Source of the DNA: Mangrovivirga halotolerans
Lineage (GTDB): Bacteria > Bacteroidota > Bacteroidia > Cytophagales > Cyclobacteriaceae
Reading direction: 5' to 3'
Length of the DNA stretch: 64,000 bases
Assembly: GCF_026241165.1 (NCBI RefSeq)
Contig: NZ_JAPFQN010000005.1
Location: forward strand, 62,001-126,000
Numbering within the stretch: position 1 is the first letter of the stretch; each line of letters begins with the position of its first letter. Shown in pieces: positions 17,730 to 26,147 of the stretch. The position numbers and the translations under genes were made by a program. The notes beneath the pieces were generated by a model, which ran no database searches, was not told where the DNA came from, and was given only the letters and a program-made list of their open reading frames with translations.

Positions 17730-18563
17730 ATGGTCAATGATGATTTTATAAATAGGGCGCGGGATATAATCCTAAATAACATCGAAGATGAAGGTTTTGG
17801 CGTTTCATCTCTGGCTGATAAGCTTAATTTAAGTCGATCTCAGACAAATAGAAAAATTAAGGCCATTACAGGAGCGTCAGCAAGCCATTTTATCAAAGAG
17901 GTCCGGCTTGACAAGGCTAAAGAATTACTCAAAAATAGTGATCTTAATATTTCGGAAATAGCCTTCCTCACTGGATTTGGAAGTTTGTCATATTTTGATA
18001 AATGCTTTCATGAAAAATATGGAATAACTCCGGGTACATTTAAAAAGTCTGAGTCCACTATCTTAACACTAAATCCAGCTGATAAATCTTTCCCTGCAAA
18101 TAAATATTGGATTTCCTCTGTTATTGGGTTTTCACTGTTAATTATTGTCTTCCTTCTATTAGGTAGCTATTTTGATGAAAATGAAAGAAATGTTAACGTT
18201 TACATATTACCTATTACTGTAGAATCTGAAAATAGAGAATATGATTATCTTTCCAAAGGCTTCAGTAGTGCAATGAAGGATGAATTAAACACATACAGTG
18301 AACAATTTGATTTTCTGAATTATAGTATACATTCTATTGATGATTTAGAAATAGATATTACCGAATCTTTCGATACTTCAGGTGATTTCATCATAATCTC
18401 AGGAACAATTAAACAACAACTTGATTCCTTTAAAATAAGCATTCAAATATTGGTAAATAATAGGGAAGAATTCAATTTCTATTATTCAAGTTCAAAACAA
18501 GAAGTACTTTCGGTCCCACACAACGTCTCTTCAAAAATCAATAAGTTGATGACTGAAAATTAA
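17730..18563 (+). CDS. Membrane-tethered AraC-type regulator
   Basis: 277 aa. An AraC/HTH_18 DNA-binding domain occupies about 8-105 (GVSSLADKLNLSRSQTNRKIKAI, then ISEIAFLTGFGSLSYFDKCF and the GITPGTFKK end). A single hydrophobic helix lies around 128-148, and a C-terminal domain of about 125 residues starts VYILPITVES and reads like a degenerate TolB/FlgO domain. The cytoplasmic HTH plus an extracytoplasmic sensor makes a one-component envelope-sensing regulator. It shares the TolB-like theme with the neighbour at 15472 and is followed by a lipoprotein gene, its most obvious target. Confidence 0.85.
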   Translation: MVNDDFINRARDIILNNIEDEGFGVSSLADKLNLSRSQTNRKIKAITGASASHFIKEVRLDKAKELLKNSDLNISEIAFLTGFGSLSYFDKCFHEKYGITPGTFKKSESTILTLNPADKSFPANKYWISSVIGFSLLIIVFLLLGSYFDENERNVNVYILPITVESENREYDYLSKGFSSAMKDELNTYSEQFDFLNYSIHSIDDLEIDITESFDTSGDFIIISGTIKQQLDSFKISIQILVNNREEFNFYYSSSKQEVLSVPHNVSSKINKLMTEN

Positions 18564-18704
18564 TGTTTTAAGTCATCTAGAAATAAAAATTGAGCTAATA
18601 AAGCTTAAAGCTCCATAATTGTTATTCATTGCCACAAAATTACTAACAACAATCCGGGGGGTTGAACGAAATTGGGTATATGCAGATATCCAAAATACCT
18701 TACC

Positions 18705-19397
18705 ATGAAAAACATAAAAATTATTTTCGGAATGACTTGTCTAATGGCATTCATGTTTTCTTGTCAGGAAACTGAAGAAATTGTACCCGCCAGACAAATG
18801 GATGTAAGAGCGATGCATCAACCAGAGAATCTGAACGCAAAAATTACAGGAACAGATGAATGGGGTTTTAATTTAAATGCTCAACACTATAAAGGGTATT
18901 TAATTAATGTATTCATGAGTGATCCTTTGTTTAAGGATATGCCACATTATCATTATCCGCCATACCAGGGTGAAGGTATTGAGTATTGGAATGAGTTATT
19001 AAGTCAATTTGATTATTTTCAATTTATGATGCCCCCCTTCTTACTTGACTGTGAGCTTCAAATGAAATGGAATAATGATCTTCTTTCCAAAGATGGAATC
19101 TATCCTGAAACCTGGGTGAATTCAAATGCCTGGATCGTATTTAAATATTCGATGGGTGAAGGAAGCGAACGCTGGACTCAAATGAGAAAACTAATTGCCA
19201 GTAAAAGTACTGATTATATAGAAGGCGAAAGGTGGTATAATATGGATGGTGAAGAAATTGGAAGAACTTCCTTTTACTGGCCCGACCTTATTCTGATTCA
19301 AGTTGAAAATACAGGGTATAATCCTTATGTCCCCGATTGGTTCTACCCTGAGTATCATGCTCCAAATGGTAATGGTTTAGGAAAAGTTATCAACTAA
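18705..19397 (+). CDS. Unrecognised lipoprotein
   Basis: About 230 aa from the ATG at 18705 (MKNIKIIFG...), which starts a proper signal peptide ending in the lipobox MFSCQE; an upstream GTG/ATG at 18672 would add 11 non-signal residues. The mature part is rich in Trp, Tyr and Pro (HYHYPPYQGEGIEYWNELL, DWFYPEYHAP). No family recognised. It lies downstream of the membrane-anchored AraC regulator and ends at a strong terminator. Confidence 0.75.
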   Translation: MKNIKIIFGMTCLMAFMFSCQETEEIVPARQMDVRAMHQPENLNAKITGTDEWGFNLNAQHYKGYLINVFMSDPLFKDMPHYHYPPYQGEGIEYWNELLSQFDYFQFMMPPFLLDCELQMKWNNDLLSKDGIYPETWVNSNAWIVFKYSMGEGSERWTQMRKLIASKSTDYIEGERWYNMDGEEIGRTSFYWPDLILIQVENTGYNPYVPDWFYPEYHAPNGNGLGKVIN

Positions 19398-19407
19398 TTT
19401 TTAAAGT

Positions 19408-19440
19408 AAAATGCTCCGTTAAGCAGCGGAGCATTTTTAT
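19408..19440. terminator. Bidirectional intrinsic terminator between convergent lipoprotein genes
   Basis: An 11-bp perfect stem (AAAATGCTCCG 19408-19418 with CGGAGCATTTT 19427-19437) with an 8-nt loop and T-runs on the + strand after it. It starts 11 nt after the stop at 19397 and ends about 24 nt before the stop of the minus-strand gene at 19461, so it can serve both. Confidence 0.88.
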
Positions 19441-19460
19441 TTTTTATAAATATGAGTAAT

Positions 19461-20423
19461 TTAATTATAATTAGGCCAGGGTGGGGGAACCGGATATTCT
19501 TTTCCGATAATCACCTCGGTCAATTGATGCAAGTTGTCTCTCAATGCTGCATCATTAATTAGTCTGGCCATTCCAAGATCCTTCATGAATGAATAATCAG
19601 GAACGTCTAATGTCGGTTTAATGATTGAATTATCTGAATTTGTTGGACAGCTTAATCCATAAGGACATATTGGTCTTGGGAGAGGAATATCCTGGATATC
19701 CAGAAAGCTAACCGGTATCAAAATCTTTTCAGGCCAGGTAAACTCTATGCATTCACAGCATTCAGGTTCAGGGCATTCTTCAGGGCATGAACTTAATTTG
19801 GTTCTGCCAGCTGATCTGCCACAAGAATCATCACATTCTTCACTATCTATGGTTTCGCAAGTAATTCGTTTTAGATTCACGCTATAACTGATCCAGTTTT
19901 GAACAATTGTAGTTCGATAATCAATATCCAGATCACTATTATCGCGATCCTGATATAGTTGATCTTCATTGAATATTGGTTCAAATCCTTTACTCAAATC
20001 ATAGATCATTCGTTGCATGGCATTCGCTGCAGGATTTGAAGACCAACCGCTAGCTGTGTAAAGACCTGGTTTTAAGTTATTTCCTACTAATTCATTTTTT
20101 TCTGCATCATAATAAGAATCTTTGATCTCGACCCAAAGATTGTCACTTTCTACATACCTGAAAAGTCTTATTGTTTTTGGTAAAAGTTTATTACTTATAT
20201 CATTTTTTACCTCTAAGCGAGTCTCTTCGGGTGGGGGATTCTGAAGACGGTAAACCTGGCCAATATTACCAAGGTCCAATGGTCGTGATTTGATGTTTAG
20301 TGTAGCAAGAGACATCTTAATGACATCCTTATCATCAGTCGCTGATGATCCGGAAGATTTACATCCCCAAATCAGTATCAATATAAAGATAATTGAAAGT
20401 GAATAACATATAATTCTTTTCAT
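19461..20423 (-). CDS. Unrecognised lipoprotein with a cysteine-rich insert
   Basis: 320 aa with signal peptide and lipobox (LIWGCKSS). The middle (about residues 190-225) holds a cluster of about ten cysteines in a short stretch (EECDDSCG, SSCPEECPEPECCEC). Such a knot-like patch could bind metal or form disulfides outside the cytoplasm. The C-terminus is rich in Pro and Asn. No family recognised. It is transcribed towards the shared terminator and has 449 nt of spacer upstream. Confidence 0.75.
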   Translation of the reverse strand: MKRIICYSLSIIFILILIWGCKSSGSSATDDKDVIKMSLATLNIKSRPLDLGNIGQVYRLQNPPPEETRLEVKNDISNKLLPKTIRLFRYVESDNLWVEIKDSYYDAEKNELVGNNLKPGLYTASGWSSNPAANAMQRMIYDLSKGFEPIFNEDQLYQDRDNSDLDIDYRTTIVQNWISYSVNLKRITCETIDSEECDDSCGRSAGRTKLSSCPEECPEPECCECIEFTWPEKILIPVSFLDIQDIPLPRPICPYGLSCPTNSDNSIIKPTLDVPDYSFMKDLGMARLINDAALRDNLHQLTEVIIGKEYPVPPPWPNYN

Positions 20424-20872
20424 GGCTGGATAGTTTTAGTTTAAGGTAGAAGTAAGGGATTAGTAATTAAGAATCTTATTTAATTATTATATAGCCACCT
20501 TCTAAATTTTAAAACCGAATAAATCATATTATAAACTAATAAAATTTTAGATTCTTTTATAGCTTAGTGATTCTAATTTTATAAAGGTTACCAGGAAATT
20601 ATTTAAAAATAATTCTTGTCAATTTTCCTCTTGATTAAATAATATGCTCTGTCAAAAAACTTGAACACAAAATACCCAAACTTGGGTATTTCTTCGAAGT
20701 TATATATTTAAGACTTTTAATGTTAATAACATGTGTTAAGCTAGTTTGTAAATATTTTAACTTTCTGAATTTAAAATACTCGGTACCATAAAATTTAAAG
20801 GGAGAGATTTGAAAAGTTTTATAAAGTCCTAACATGTATCTGAAATTATTAAAACCAAAGTAAAGTAGGATA
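20424..20872. other. Intergenic region, 449 nt, with one strong palindrome
   Basis: A long AT-rich spacer between the divergent lipoprotein gene and the LytTR regulator gene. A short minus-strand frame overlaps it but has no coding character. The only structure seen is the palindrome at 20670-20691, listed separately. Confidence 0.6.
20670..20691. promoter_or_regulatory. 22-bp palindrome upstream of the LytTR regulator
   Basis: Arms AAATACCCAA (20670-20679) and TTGGGTATTT (20682-20691) match perfectly around a 2-nt centre. A two-base centre is too tight for an RNA hairpin loop, so a dimeric DNA-binding protein site is the better reading. It lies 181 nt upstream of the LytTR regulator start and 246 nt from the divergent lipoprotein gene. 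Confidence 0.5.
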
Positions 20873-21730
20873 ATGTCAAATGTTAAATCATCACACATTA
20901 AAGGAGATGAAAATATTTCTTTGAACCATATTTCAGAGATTATTTTTGAGTTAAATCATGATCGGAGTTATCAGAAATTTGAAAAGAGTGAATCGACTTC
21001 AACTACATCGCTAAATTCTATAATTATTGATCAAAATAAAGATGATTCAATTATTTTGGATTTATGGATAAAAAATCTATTTCCACAAATTAATAATATT
21101 GGCATATTAAGTGAAATTTCAGGATCCATAGATGAAATTACTCATCCAGCAGTTGATTTATTATTTATTGATTCTAATATATTTAAAGATTTCGGTCATC
21201 TTTTTACTGACCTGTCCTCTTGTAAAATAATTTCAATTTCAAGCAATCAGGAAGATGCTATTCATGCTTTGAGAAATAATTTTTGTGGGTTTATATCCAA
21301 GCCATTAGACATTAAAGAAGTCGGCTTATCTATTCAATGTGCATTTGAAAAAATAAAATCAGAAATCAACCTTCATAAAGAAAATGCACCACCAAATTTT
21401 GAACATAACAGACTTATAGGTGTTCCCACAATTGAAGGGATCGAATTTATTGATACTAATAAGGTTGTTCGCTGTGAAGGATTACAAAAATGTACGAGGA
21501 TCATCACAACCGATAAAACCGATATCATAAGCTCTTATAATATTGGTGAATTTAAAAAAATTCTATTGAATCTTGGTTTTTTCTGTTGTCATAAATCTCA
21601 TTTAATCAATTTGAAATTTGTAAAAAAGTATACTAAAGAAGGTTTTTTGTTCTTTAATGCTAATTCTAAACCAGTTCCATTAGCTAGAAGGAGAAAGATT
21701 GAATTTCTTTCCCTGATGAATCATATCTAA
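20873..21730 (+). CDS. LytTR-type DNA-binding regulator with a receiver-like domain
   Basis: 285 aa. The C-terminal about 100 residues form a LytTR DNA-binding domain (GIEFIDTNKVVRCEG, FCCHKSHLINLKFVKKYT, VPLARRRK). The preceding part resembles a response-regulator receiver: D100 in LLFIDSNIF could be the phosphorylation site and K143 in FISKPLD the conserved lysine. The N-terminal acidic pocket is incomplete (IIDQN). A non-conserved N-terminal extension of about 45 residues precedes it. No sensor kinase gene is adjacent. It stands 211 nt upstream of the injection-system operon in the same direction, so it is the best candidate for its regulator; this is inferred. Confidence 0.83.
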   Translation: MSNVKSSHIKGDENISLNHISEIIFELNHDRSYQKFEKSESTSTTSLNSIIIDQNKDDSIILDLWIKNLFPQINNIGILSEISGSIDEITHPAVDLLFIDSNIFKDFGHLFTDLSSCKIISISSNQEDAIHALRNNFCGFISKPLDIKEVGLSIQCAFEKIKSEINLHKENAPPNFEHNRLIGVPTIEGIEFIDTNKVVRCEGLQKCTRIITTDKTDIISSYNIGEFKKILLNLGFFCCHKSHLINLKFVKKYTKEGFLFFNANSKPVPLARRRKIEFLSLMNHI

Positions 21731-21751
21731 TAGTATTTTTTTGCACACTAA

Positions 21752-21769
21752 AATCGTTTAATAACGATT
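21752..21769. promoter_or_regulatory. Inverted repeat and possible promoter upstream of the injection-system operon
   Basis: A 7-bp perfect inverted repeat AATCGTT/AACGATT with a 4-nt centre (TAAT), immediately followed by TAATTTG at 21768-21774, which partly resembles the Bacteroidota -7 element. It lies about 170 nt upstream of the first gene of the operon and could be an operator for the LytTR protein encoded just before it. Assignment is tentative. Confidence 0.35.
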
Positions 21770-21941
21770 AATTTGCATAAGTTAATTTCTTTATTTACAA
21801 CCTACTCATATACCGGACACCGTTAGTTCTATGATTAATACCGAAGATTCCGGAAACCTTACCCAATCTCAAATATTCATTGACAATCATTTATTACTAA
21901 TGCTATTTTAGAAATAATAAGGCGTATTACACAAAGCGTTT

Positions 21942-22247
21942 ATGACCATAGATAAAATTTATTTGTCACAAGAAAGTGCTAATCAAACTGTAGATTTTAA
22001 CCATTTAAATACAGAAGTAATAGTTAAGATAGGGACTGGATTTAAATACCGCGCGAATTTCATATGTGTCACTGAACTGGAAAAAGAATTTGAAAAAGAA
22101 TTTAATGATAGCAAGAATGTGGCAAAAAAATATTTCTGGTCAAAAAATTTAGTGATAGTTAAAAACATAACCAAAAATGACCTTTTGCCAATAATTGAGA
22201 ACATGATTGATGAAGGTGATTTTCAATTGATTTTTGAAAAAATGTAA
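21942..22247 (+). CDS. Unrecognised small protein, first gene of the injection-system operon
   Basis: 101 aa, soluble, mixed alpha/beta with a charged middle (ELEKEFEKEFND). No family recognised. It begins 211 nt after the LytTR gene and is followed after 2 nt by the DUF4255 gene, so it belongs to the operon by spacing. It could be a structural, assembly or control protein; nothing in it decides this. Confidence 0.65.
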   Translation: MTIDKIYLSQESANQTVDFNHLNTEVIVKIGTGFKYRANFICVTELEKEFEKEFNDSKNVAKKYFWSKNLVIVKNITKNDLLPIIENMIDEGDFQLIFEKM

Positions 22248-22249
22248 TT

Positions 22250-22807
22250 ATGATACTTGACGCATTAAATTATATTAGAGAAGAATTAGTATTTGAGTTA
22301 GGCTTAACTTCTGATGAGGTAATTATTGAAAATCTTCAGGTTTTAAAACAAGCAGAAAATAAAGAGGGGCTTTATATATCTTTATTTAATGTGGAGCAAG
22401 AAGGTATTTTAAAAAACACCCCTCACTATATTAATGTTAACAACCAAATCAGGTATAAGGAGCCTCCTGTATATTTAAATTTATTCGTTTTTTTTGCATT
22501 TGAATTTGAAACATATACCAAAAGTGTACAGCGCATGTCTGACACGATAGAAGTTTTTCAAAACAGGCATTGGTTTTCATCAGAAAATGAACGTATAGCA
22601 AATCCCTTCCCTGATAATCTGGAAAAAATAATGCTGGAATTGTTCAGTTTGAATTTTGAACAGCTAAACCATATTTGGGGTGTATTGGGCGGTGATCATT
22701 TCCCTTCAGTTATGTACAAGTTACGATTAGTTAAACTACAACGTGATATTGATTTAGAAGGGCCTGCCATTAATACCATATCAGTTAATACTTCACCTAC
22801 AGAATGA
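22250..22807 (+). CDS. DUF4255 family tube-terminator protein (Afp16/Pvc16-like)
   Basis: 185 aa. The opening LDALNYIREEL, the GLYISLFNVEQE strand, YKEPPVYLNLFVFFAF and the end-region GVLGGDHFPSVMYKLRLV match the DUF4255 (Pvc16_N) family. In Afp and PVC particles this protein caps the distal end of the inner tube and stops its elongation. The length is shorter than Afp16 but typical of Bacteroidota homologues. It is separated from its neighbours by 1-2 nt. Confidence 0.88.
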   Translation: MILDALNYIREELVFELGLTSDEVIIENLQVLKQAENKEGLYISLFNVEQEGILKNTPHYINVNNQIRYKEPPVYLNLFVFFAFEFETYTKSVQRMSDTIEVFQNRHWFSSENERIANPFPDNLEKIMLELFSLNFEQLNHIWGVLGGDHFPSVMYKLRLVKLQRDIDLEGPAINTISVNTSPTE

Positions 22808-22808
22808 A

Positions 22809-23579
22809 ATGAGCTTTACAATATCATATATAGAATTTTTTAAGGTGAGAACAATTAATACTTCTGATTCAAGTCCTTTGCAATCGATTTTCTTTAGTCC
22901 TAGTAATGAATGCAAAAAGATTTTAAATCAACATCGATTAGTATTCAAACCCAGGATAGGCGGATTTGATATATTTTATCAAAGAAATCCTTATGCTACA
23001 GACCCTGTTATTGCCCCGATCACCAAAAGAACACGTTTCAATTTTAAAATGATTATTTCTGACCTTAATTTCTTTAAAGTTTATGAGCCAGATTTTGATG
23101 TTGTTCCTCAACTTTATTTTGATAACCTCGATAATAACGGGAATATTTTAAATGGGCCGACGGAAGTATTAACAGAGGGTTCGGAAGTGAATGTAAGTGA
23201 TTCAATGAAGATGTTGCCAGTGACGTTCACTGTAAATACTGATATGTCAATCGCACCAACTCCAACAGAATATAGAATTAAGGAAAAATTTAATCCAACA
23301 AATACACTTCAATCAGTTGCTATTGAAAATCCACTGGGTTTAATCAATGTTAGAACCAAATTAAACGATCCATTACTGCAACAAGCTTCATATATTAATC
23401 AGGCAGGACCTTATTTACTAGAGACAGACAGTGGTCAACCTGCTGCCAGGACTATATATCTAGATAATGAATTAGTAAAACAAGAATTTAATGGAATTGT
23501 AGATATCTACTGGGAAACTTCTCAGGAAAACGCGGATCCGTCAGGAAATGTTTATGAAATAAGATTTAAACCAAGATAA
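22809..23579 (+). CDS. Unrecognised injection-system protein between terminator and sheath genes
   Basis: 256 aa, predicted mostly beta by its alternating pattern, without signal peptide or membrane helix. No family recognised. Its place between the DUF4255 terminator and the sheath gene suggests a role at the distal end of the particle, such as a cap or sheath-terminating adaptor; that is inference from position only. The start is one base after the previous stop. Confidence 0.65.
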   Translation: MSFTISYIEFFKVRTINTSDSSPLQSIFFSPSNECKKILNQHRLVFKPRIGGFDIFYQRNPYATDPVIAPITKRTRFNFKMIISDLNFFKVYEPDFDVVPQLYFDNLDNNGNILNGPTEVLTEGSEVNVSDSMKMLPVTFTVNTDMSIAPTPTEYRIKEKFNPTNTLQSVAIENPLGLINVRTKLNDPLLQQASYINQAGPYLLETDSGQPAARTIYLDNELVKQEFNGIVDIYWETSQENADPSGNVYEIRFKPR

Positions 23580-23595
23580 TTATAACCATACTAAT

Positions 23596-25038
23596 ATGAG
23601 TACACCAGGAGTTTATATTGAAGAAATACCCACATTTCCACCTTCGGTGGCACCAGTGGAAACAGCAATACCAGCATTTATAGGAATAACTAAAAAGACT
23701 TCCGATGCTGAAAGTAATACATTGATTGATGTTCCGAAAAGAATAACATCCCTATTGGAATTCGAACAAATTTTCGGTCGTTCTTCAAATCAAGCCTTTG
23801 CTGTAGATGTTGTTCAGGAATATTCTGAAGAACCGCTGCGGTTATTATCAACCAAAGTTACATTAACAGGATCTCCACCATCACCACCCAGTGGTTCAGA
23901 TTTGTTGTATTATGCTATACAACTGTTTTATGCCAATGGTGGGGGGCCTTGTTATATCGTTTCAGCTGCGTCAACAAAATTTATTAATGCTGTTAATACT
24001 TTAGAAGAATTTGATGAGCCAACAATTATTGCATCACCAGGTGCAGTATATGAGGGTAATTATGCAGATATCATAAATGCGGCATTAAAACAATGCAATA
24101 AGTTGCAAGACAGAGTGACAGTTATTGATGTGCCAAATGACAAATCAATGACGGATATCGATACTAATTTTAGAACTCCAATTTTAAGTGATCTAAGTAT
24201 TATTAAATATGGAGCTGCTTACTATCCATTTCTAAAGACCTCATATCCTTTTTTAACTAATGATTCGTCCATTACAATTACGTCACATACAGTAAAAATT
24301 CTGGATTCAACAGGAACAGATGTAACGGGAACAACTTCAGTTACTATACCAACCAGTATTACCGGAGGCGTGACCTTGGATGATACTACTGAAAATATTG
24401 CTCAAGACTTTAATAGTGTATATGTCGCAGTTAAAAGCTATGTGACCCAATTTAAGGTTACTTTGCCTCCAAGTAGTGCGGTGGCCGGAGTCTATGCAAG
24501 GGTTGATAATGACAGAGGAGTATGGAAAGCCCCGGCGAATGTAAGCATTTCAAATATTGAAAGCCCGACTATAAAAGTGACAAATGATTTTCAGGATGGT
24601 TTAAACATCGATCCTAATTCAGGAAAATCGATAAATGCTATTCGAACCTTTACTGGTAGAGGAACCCTGGTATGGGGAGCAAGGACTCTCGCTGGAAATG
24701 ATAATGAATGGAGATACGTTCCTGTGAGAAGATTTTTCAATTTCGCTGAAGAATCAATAAAAAAGGCTACAGGAAGATTTGTATTCGAACCCAATGATAA
24801 GAACACATGGACCATGGTTAAAACCATGATCGAAAATTTTCTTATTCTCCAGTGGCGAGAAGGTGCGTTAGCAGGTGAAAAACCACAACATGCTTTTTAT
24901 GTAAAAGTCGGGTTAAACCAAACAATGACTGCTGAGGATATACTCAATGGATTTATGAATGTAGAAATTGGAATGGCAGTAGTAAGGCCAGCTGAATTTA
25001 TTATTCTAAAATTCTCACATAAAATGCAGGAATCTTAA
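23596..25038 (+). CDS. Contractile sheath protein (Afp2-4/Pvc2-4-like)
   Basis: 480 aa. The N-terminus TPGVYIEEIPTFPPSV and AIPAFIGIT are the classical tail-sheath start, and the C-terminal domain contains GRGTLVWGARTLAGND, WRYVPVRRFFNFAEESI and the GKATGR/KPQHAFYVKVG region of phage and eCIS sheaths. The variable middle (about 190-320) is Thr/Ser-rich and probably forms the outward-facing domain. Afp and PVC encode two or three sheath paralogues; only one is seen here, as in several T6SS-iv and Bacteroidota systems. It forms the outer contractile cylinder driven against the inner tube. Confidence 0.95.
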   Translation: MSTPGVYIEEIPTFPPSVAPVETAIPAFIGITKKTSDAESNTLIDVPKRITSLLEFEQIFGRSSNQAFAVDVVQEYSEEPLRLLSTKVTLTGSPPSPPSGSDLLYYAIQLFYANGGGPCYIVSAASTKFINAVNTLEEFDEPTIIASPGAVYEGNYADIINAALKQCNKLQDRVTVIDVPNDKSMTDIDTNFRTPILSDLSIIKYGAAYYPFLKTSYPFLTNDSSITITSHTVKILDSTGTDVTGTTSVTIPTSITGGVTLDDTTENIAQDFNSVYVAVKSYVTQFKVTLPPSSAVAGVYARVDNDRGVWKAPANVSISNIESPTIKVTNDFQDGLNIDPNSGKSINAIRTFTGRGTLVWGARTLAGNDNEWRYVPVRRFFNFAEESIKKATGRFVFEPNDKNTWTMVKTMIENFLILQWREGALAGEKPQHAFYVKVGLNQTMTAEDILNGFMNVEIGMAVVRPAEFIILKFSHKMQES

Positions 25039-25069
25039 TAAGTAAAACAATTATCAAAATTATATAATC

Positions 25070-25501
25070 ATGGCTGAATATCCATTACCAAAATTTCATT
25101 TTCAAATTGAGTGGGGAGGTTCTAGAATCGGTTTTACTGAAGTGACCGGATTAGATGTTGAAACTGAAATAATCGAATATACTGAAGGTTACCGCAGAGA
25201 ATACAATTCCCTGAAAATGCCTGGAAGACAAAAATTCGGAAATGTCACATTAAAAAGAGGCATTTTGCCACTGGATAATGAGTTTTTTGCCTGGTGGAAT
25301 ACCGCTAGTCTTAATAAGGTTGAACGTCGGGATGTTACAATAAGCTTACTTAATGAAAAACATGAGCCGACAATGACCTGGAGAGTTAAAAATGCCTGGC
25401 CGGCTAAAATTGCCGGAACAGATTTAAAAGCTGATGGCAATGAAGTGGCTGTCAATTCAATCGAGCTTGCTCACGAAGGAATTAGCATTATCAATGAATA
25501 A
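25070..25501 (+). CDS. Inner tube protein (gp19/Hcp-like, Afp1/Pvc1)
   Basis: 143 aa. The start PLPKFHFQIEWGG, FTEVTGLDVETEIIEYTEG and KRGILPLDNEFFAWW match the T4 gp19-type tail tube family found in eCIS. Hexameric rings of such proteins stack into the hollow tube that carries cargo. It lies just after the sheath gene, the usual order. Confidence 0.93.
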   Translation: MAEYPLPKFHFQIEWGGSRIGFTEVTGLDVETEIIEYTEGYRREYNSLKMPGRQKFGNVTLKRGILPLDNEFFAWWNTASLNKVERRDVTISLLNEKHEPTMTWRVKNAWPAKIAGTDLKADGNEVAVNSIELAHEGISIINE

Positions 25502-25504
25502 GTT

Positions 25505-25963
25505 ATGGCTCAAAGCAACCAGAAATATTATCCGCCTGTAGGCTTTCATTTTAGCGTCATTTTTGATCTTCCCGGAATCAGTGAAAATGATTTTAAATTC
25601 AGGGAAGTCTCTGGACTTAATTTAGAACTTGAAGAGGAGACTGTTGTAGAAGGTGGTGAAAATCGGTTTATACAAAAATTGCCAATTCGTGCACGGTTTC
25701 CTGATCTGGTTTTAAAAAGAGGTTTATTAACAGGTTCTGTCCTGTACGAATGGTGTGAAGATGCCATTTATAATTTGGACATTAAACCAATTACTATATG
25801 GGTAAACCTCCTAAATGAAGAGCATGAACCACTACAACAATATATATTTCAAAATGCATGGCCAAAAAAATGGAGTATCTCTGATTTTAATGCTGAGAAT
25901 AGTGACATCGTGGTCGAAACGCTTGAGCTTGCCTATCAATTTTATAGAATAGAAACACCATAA
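25505..25963 (+). CDS. Second tube-like protein (gp19 family, Afp5/Pvc5-like)
   Basis: 152 aa, related to the preceding tube protein (GFHFSVIFDLPG, REVSGLNLELEEETVVEGGEN, LKRGLLTGSVLYEWCEDA). In Afp/PVC, Afp5-type paralogues form the first tube ring attaching to the spike hub. That role is likely here since one generic and one divergent tube gene are adjacent and the hub genes follow. Confidence 0.88.
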   Translation: MAQSNQKYYPPVGFHFSVIFDLPGISENDFKFREVSGLNLELEEETVVEGGENRFIQKLPIRARFPDLVLKRGLLTGSVLYEWCEDAIYNLDIKPITIWVNLLNEEHEPLQQYIFQNAWPKKWSISDFNAENSDIVVETLELAYQFYRIETP

Positions 25964-25964
25964 T

Positions 25965-26147
25965 ATGCCTGTTATCATTAGAAATTTAATAGTAAATGCT
26001 GAAGTTGGCAAAGCTGAAACAAGAAGCAAACAGGCCATTCAGGGAGGTAGTCAAAATGCCGCAGACTCTAATAAACAAAGGATACTTAGACTAGAAGAGT
26101 TAACAGATCATTTATTGCAAATACTAAGAGATCAAAACGAAAGATAA
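25965..26147 (+). CDS. DUF5908 family small protein
   Basis: 60 aa. The start MPVIIRNLIVNAEV is characteristic of DUF5908 proteins, a small family found almost only inside eCIS operons between tube and adaptor genes. The rest is charged with a helical end. Its structural job is not established. It starts one base after the previous stop and touches the next gene with no gap. Confidence 0.78.
   Translation: MPVIIRNLIVNAEVGKAETRSKQAIQGGSQNAADSNKQRILRLEELTDHLLQILRDQNER

Noticed and set aside
20635-20898. Minus-strand open frame of 87 codons in the 449-nt spacer
   Set aside because: It overlaps the start of the LytTR gene and has no conserved motif; the palindrome inside it suggests regulatory DNA.
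24591-24827. Minus-strand frame inside the sheath gene
   Set aside because: It is antisense to the strongly conserved C-terminal sheath domain.
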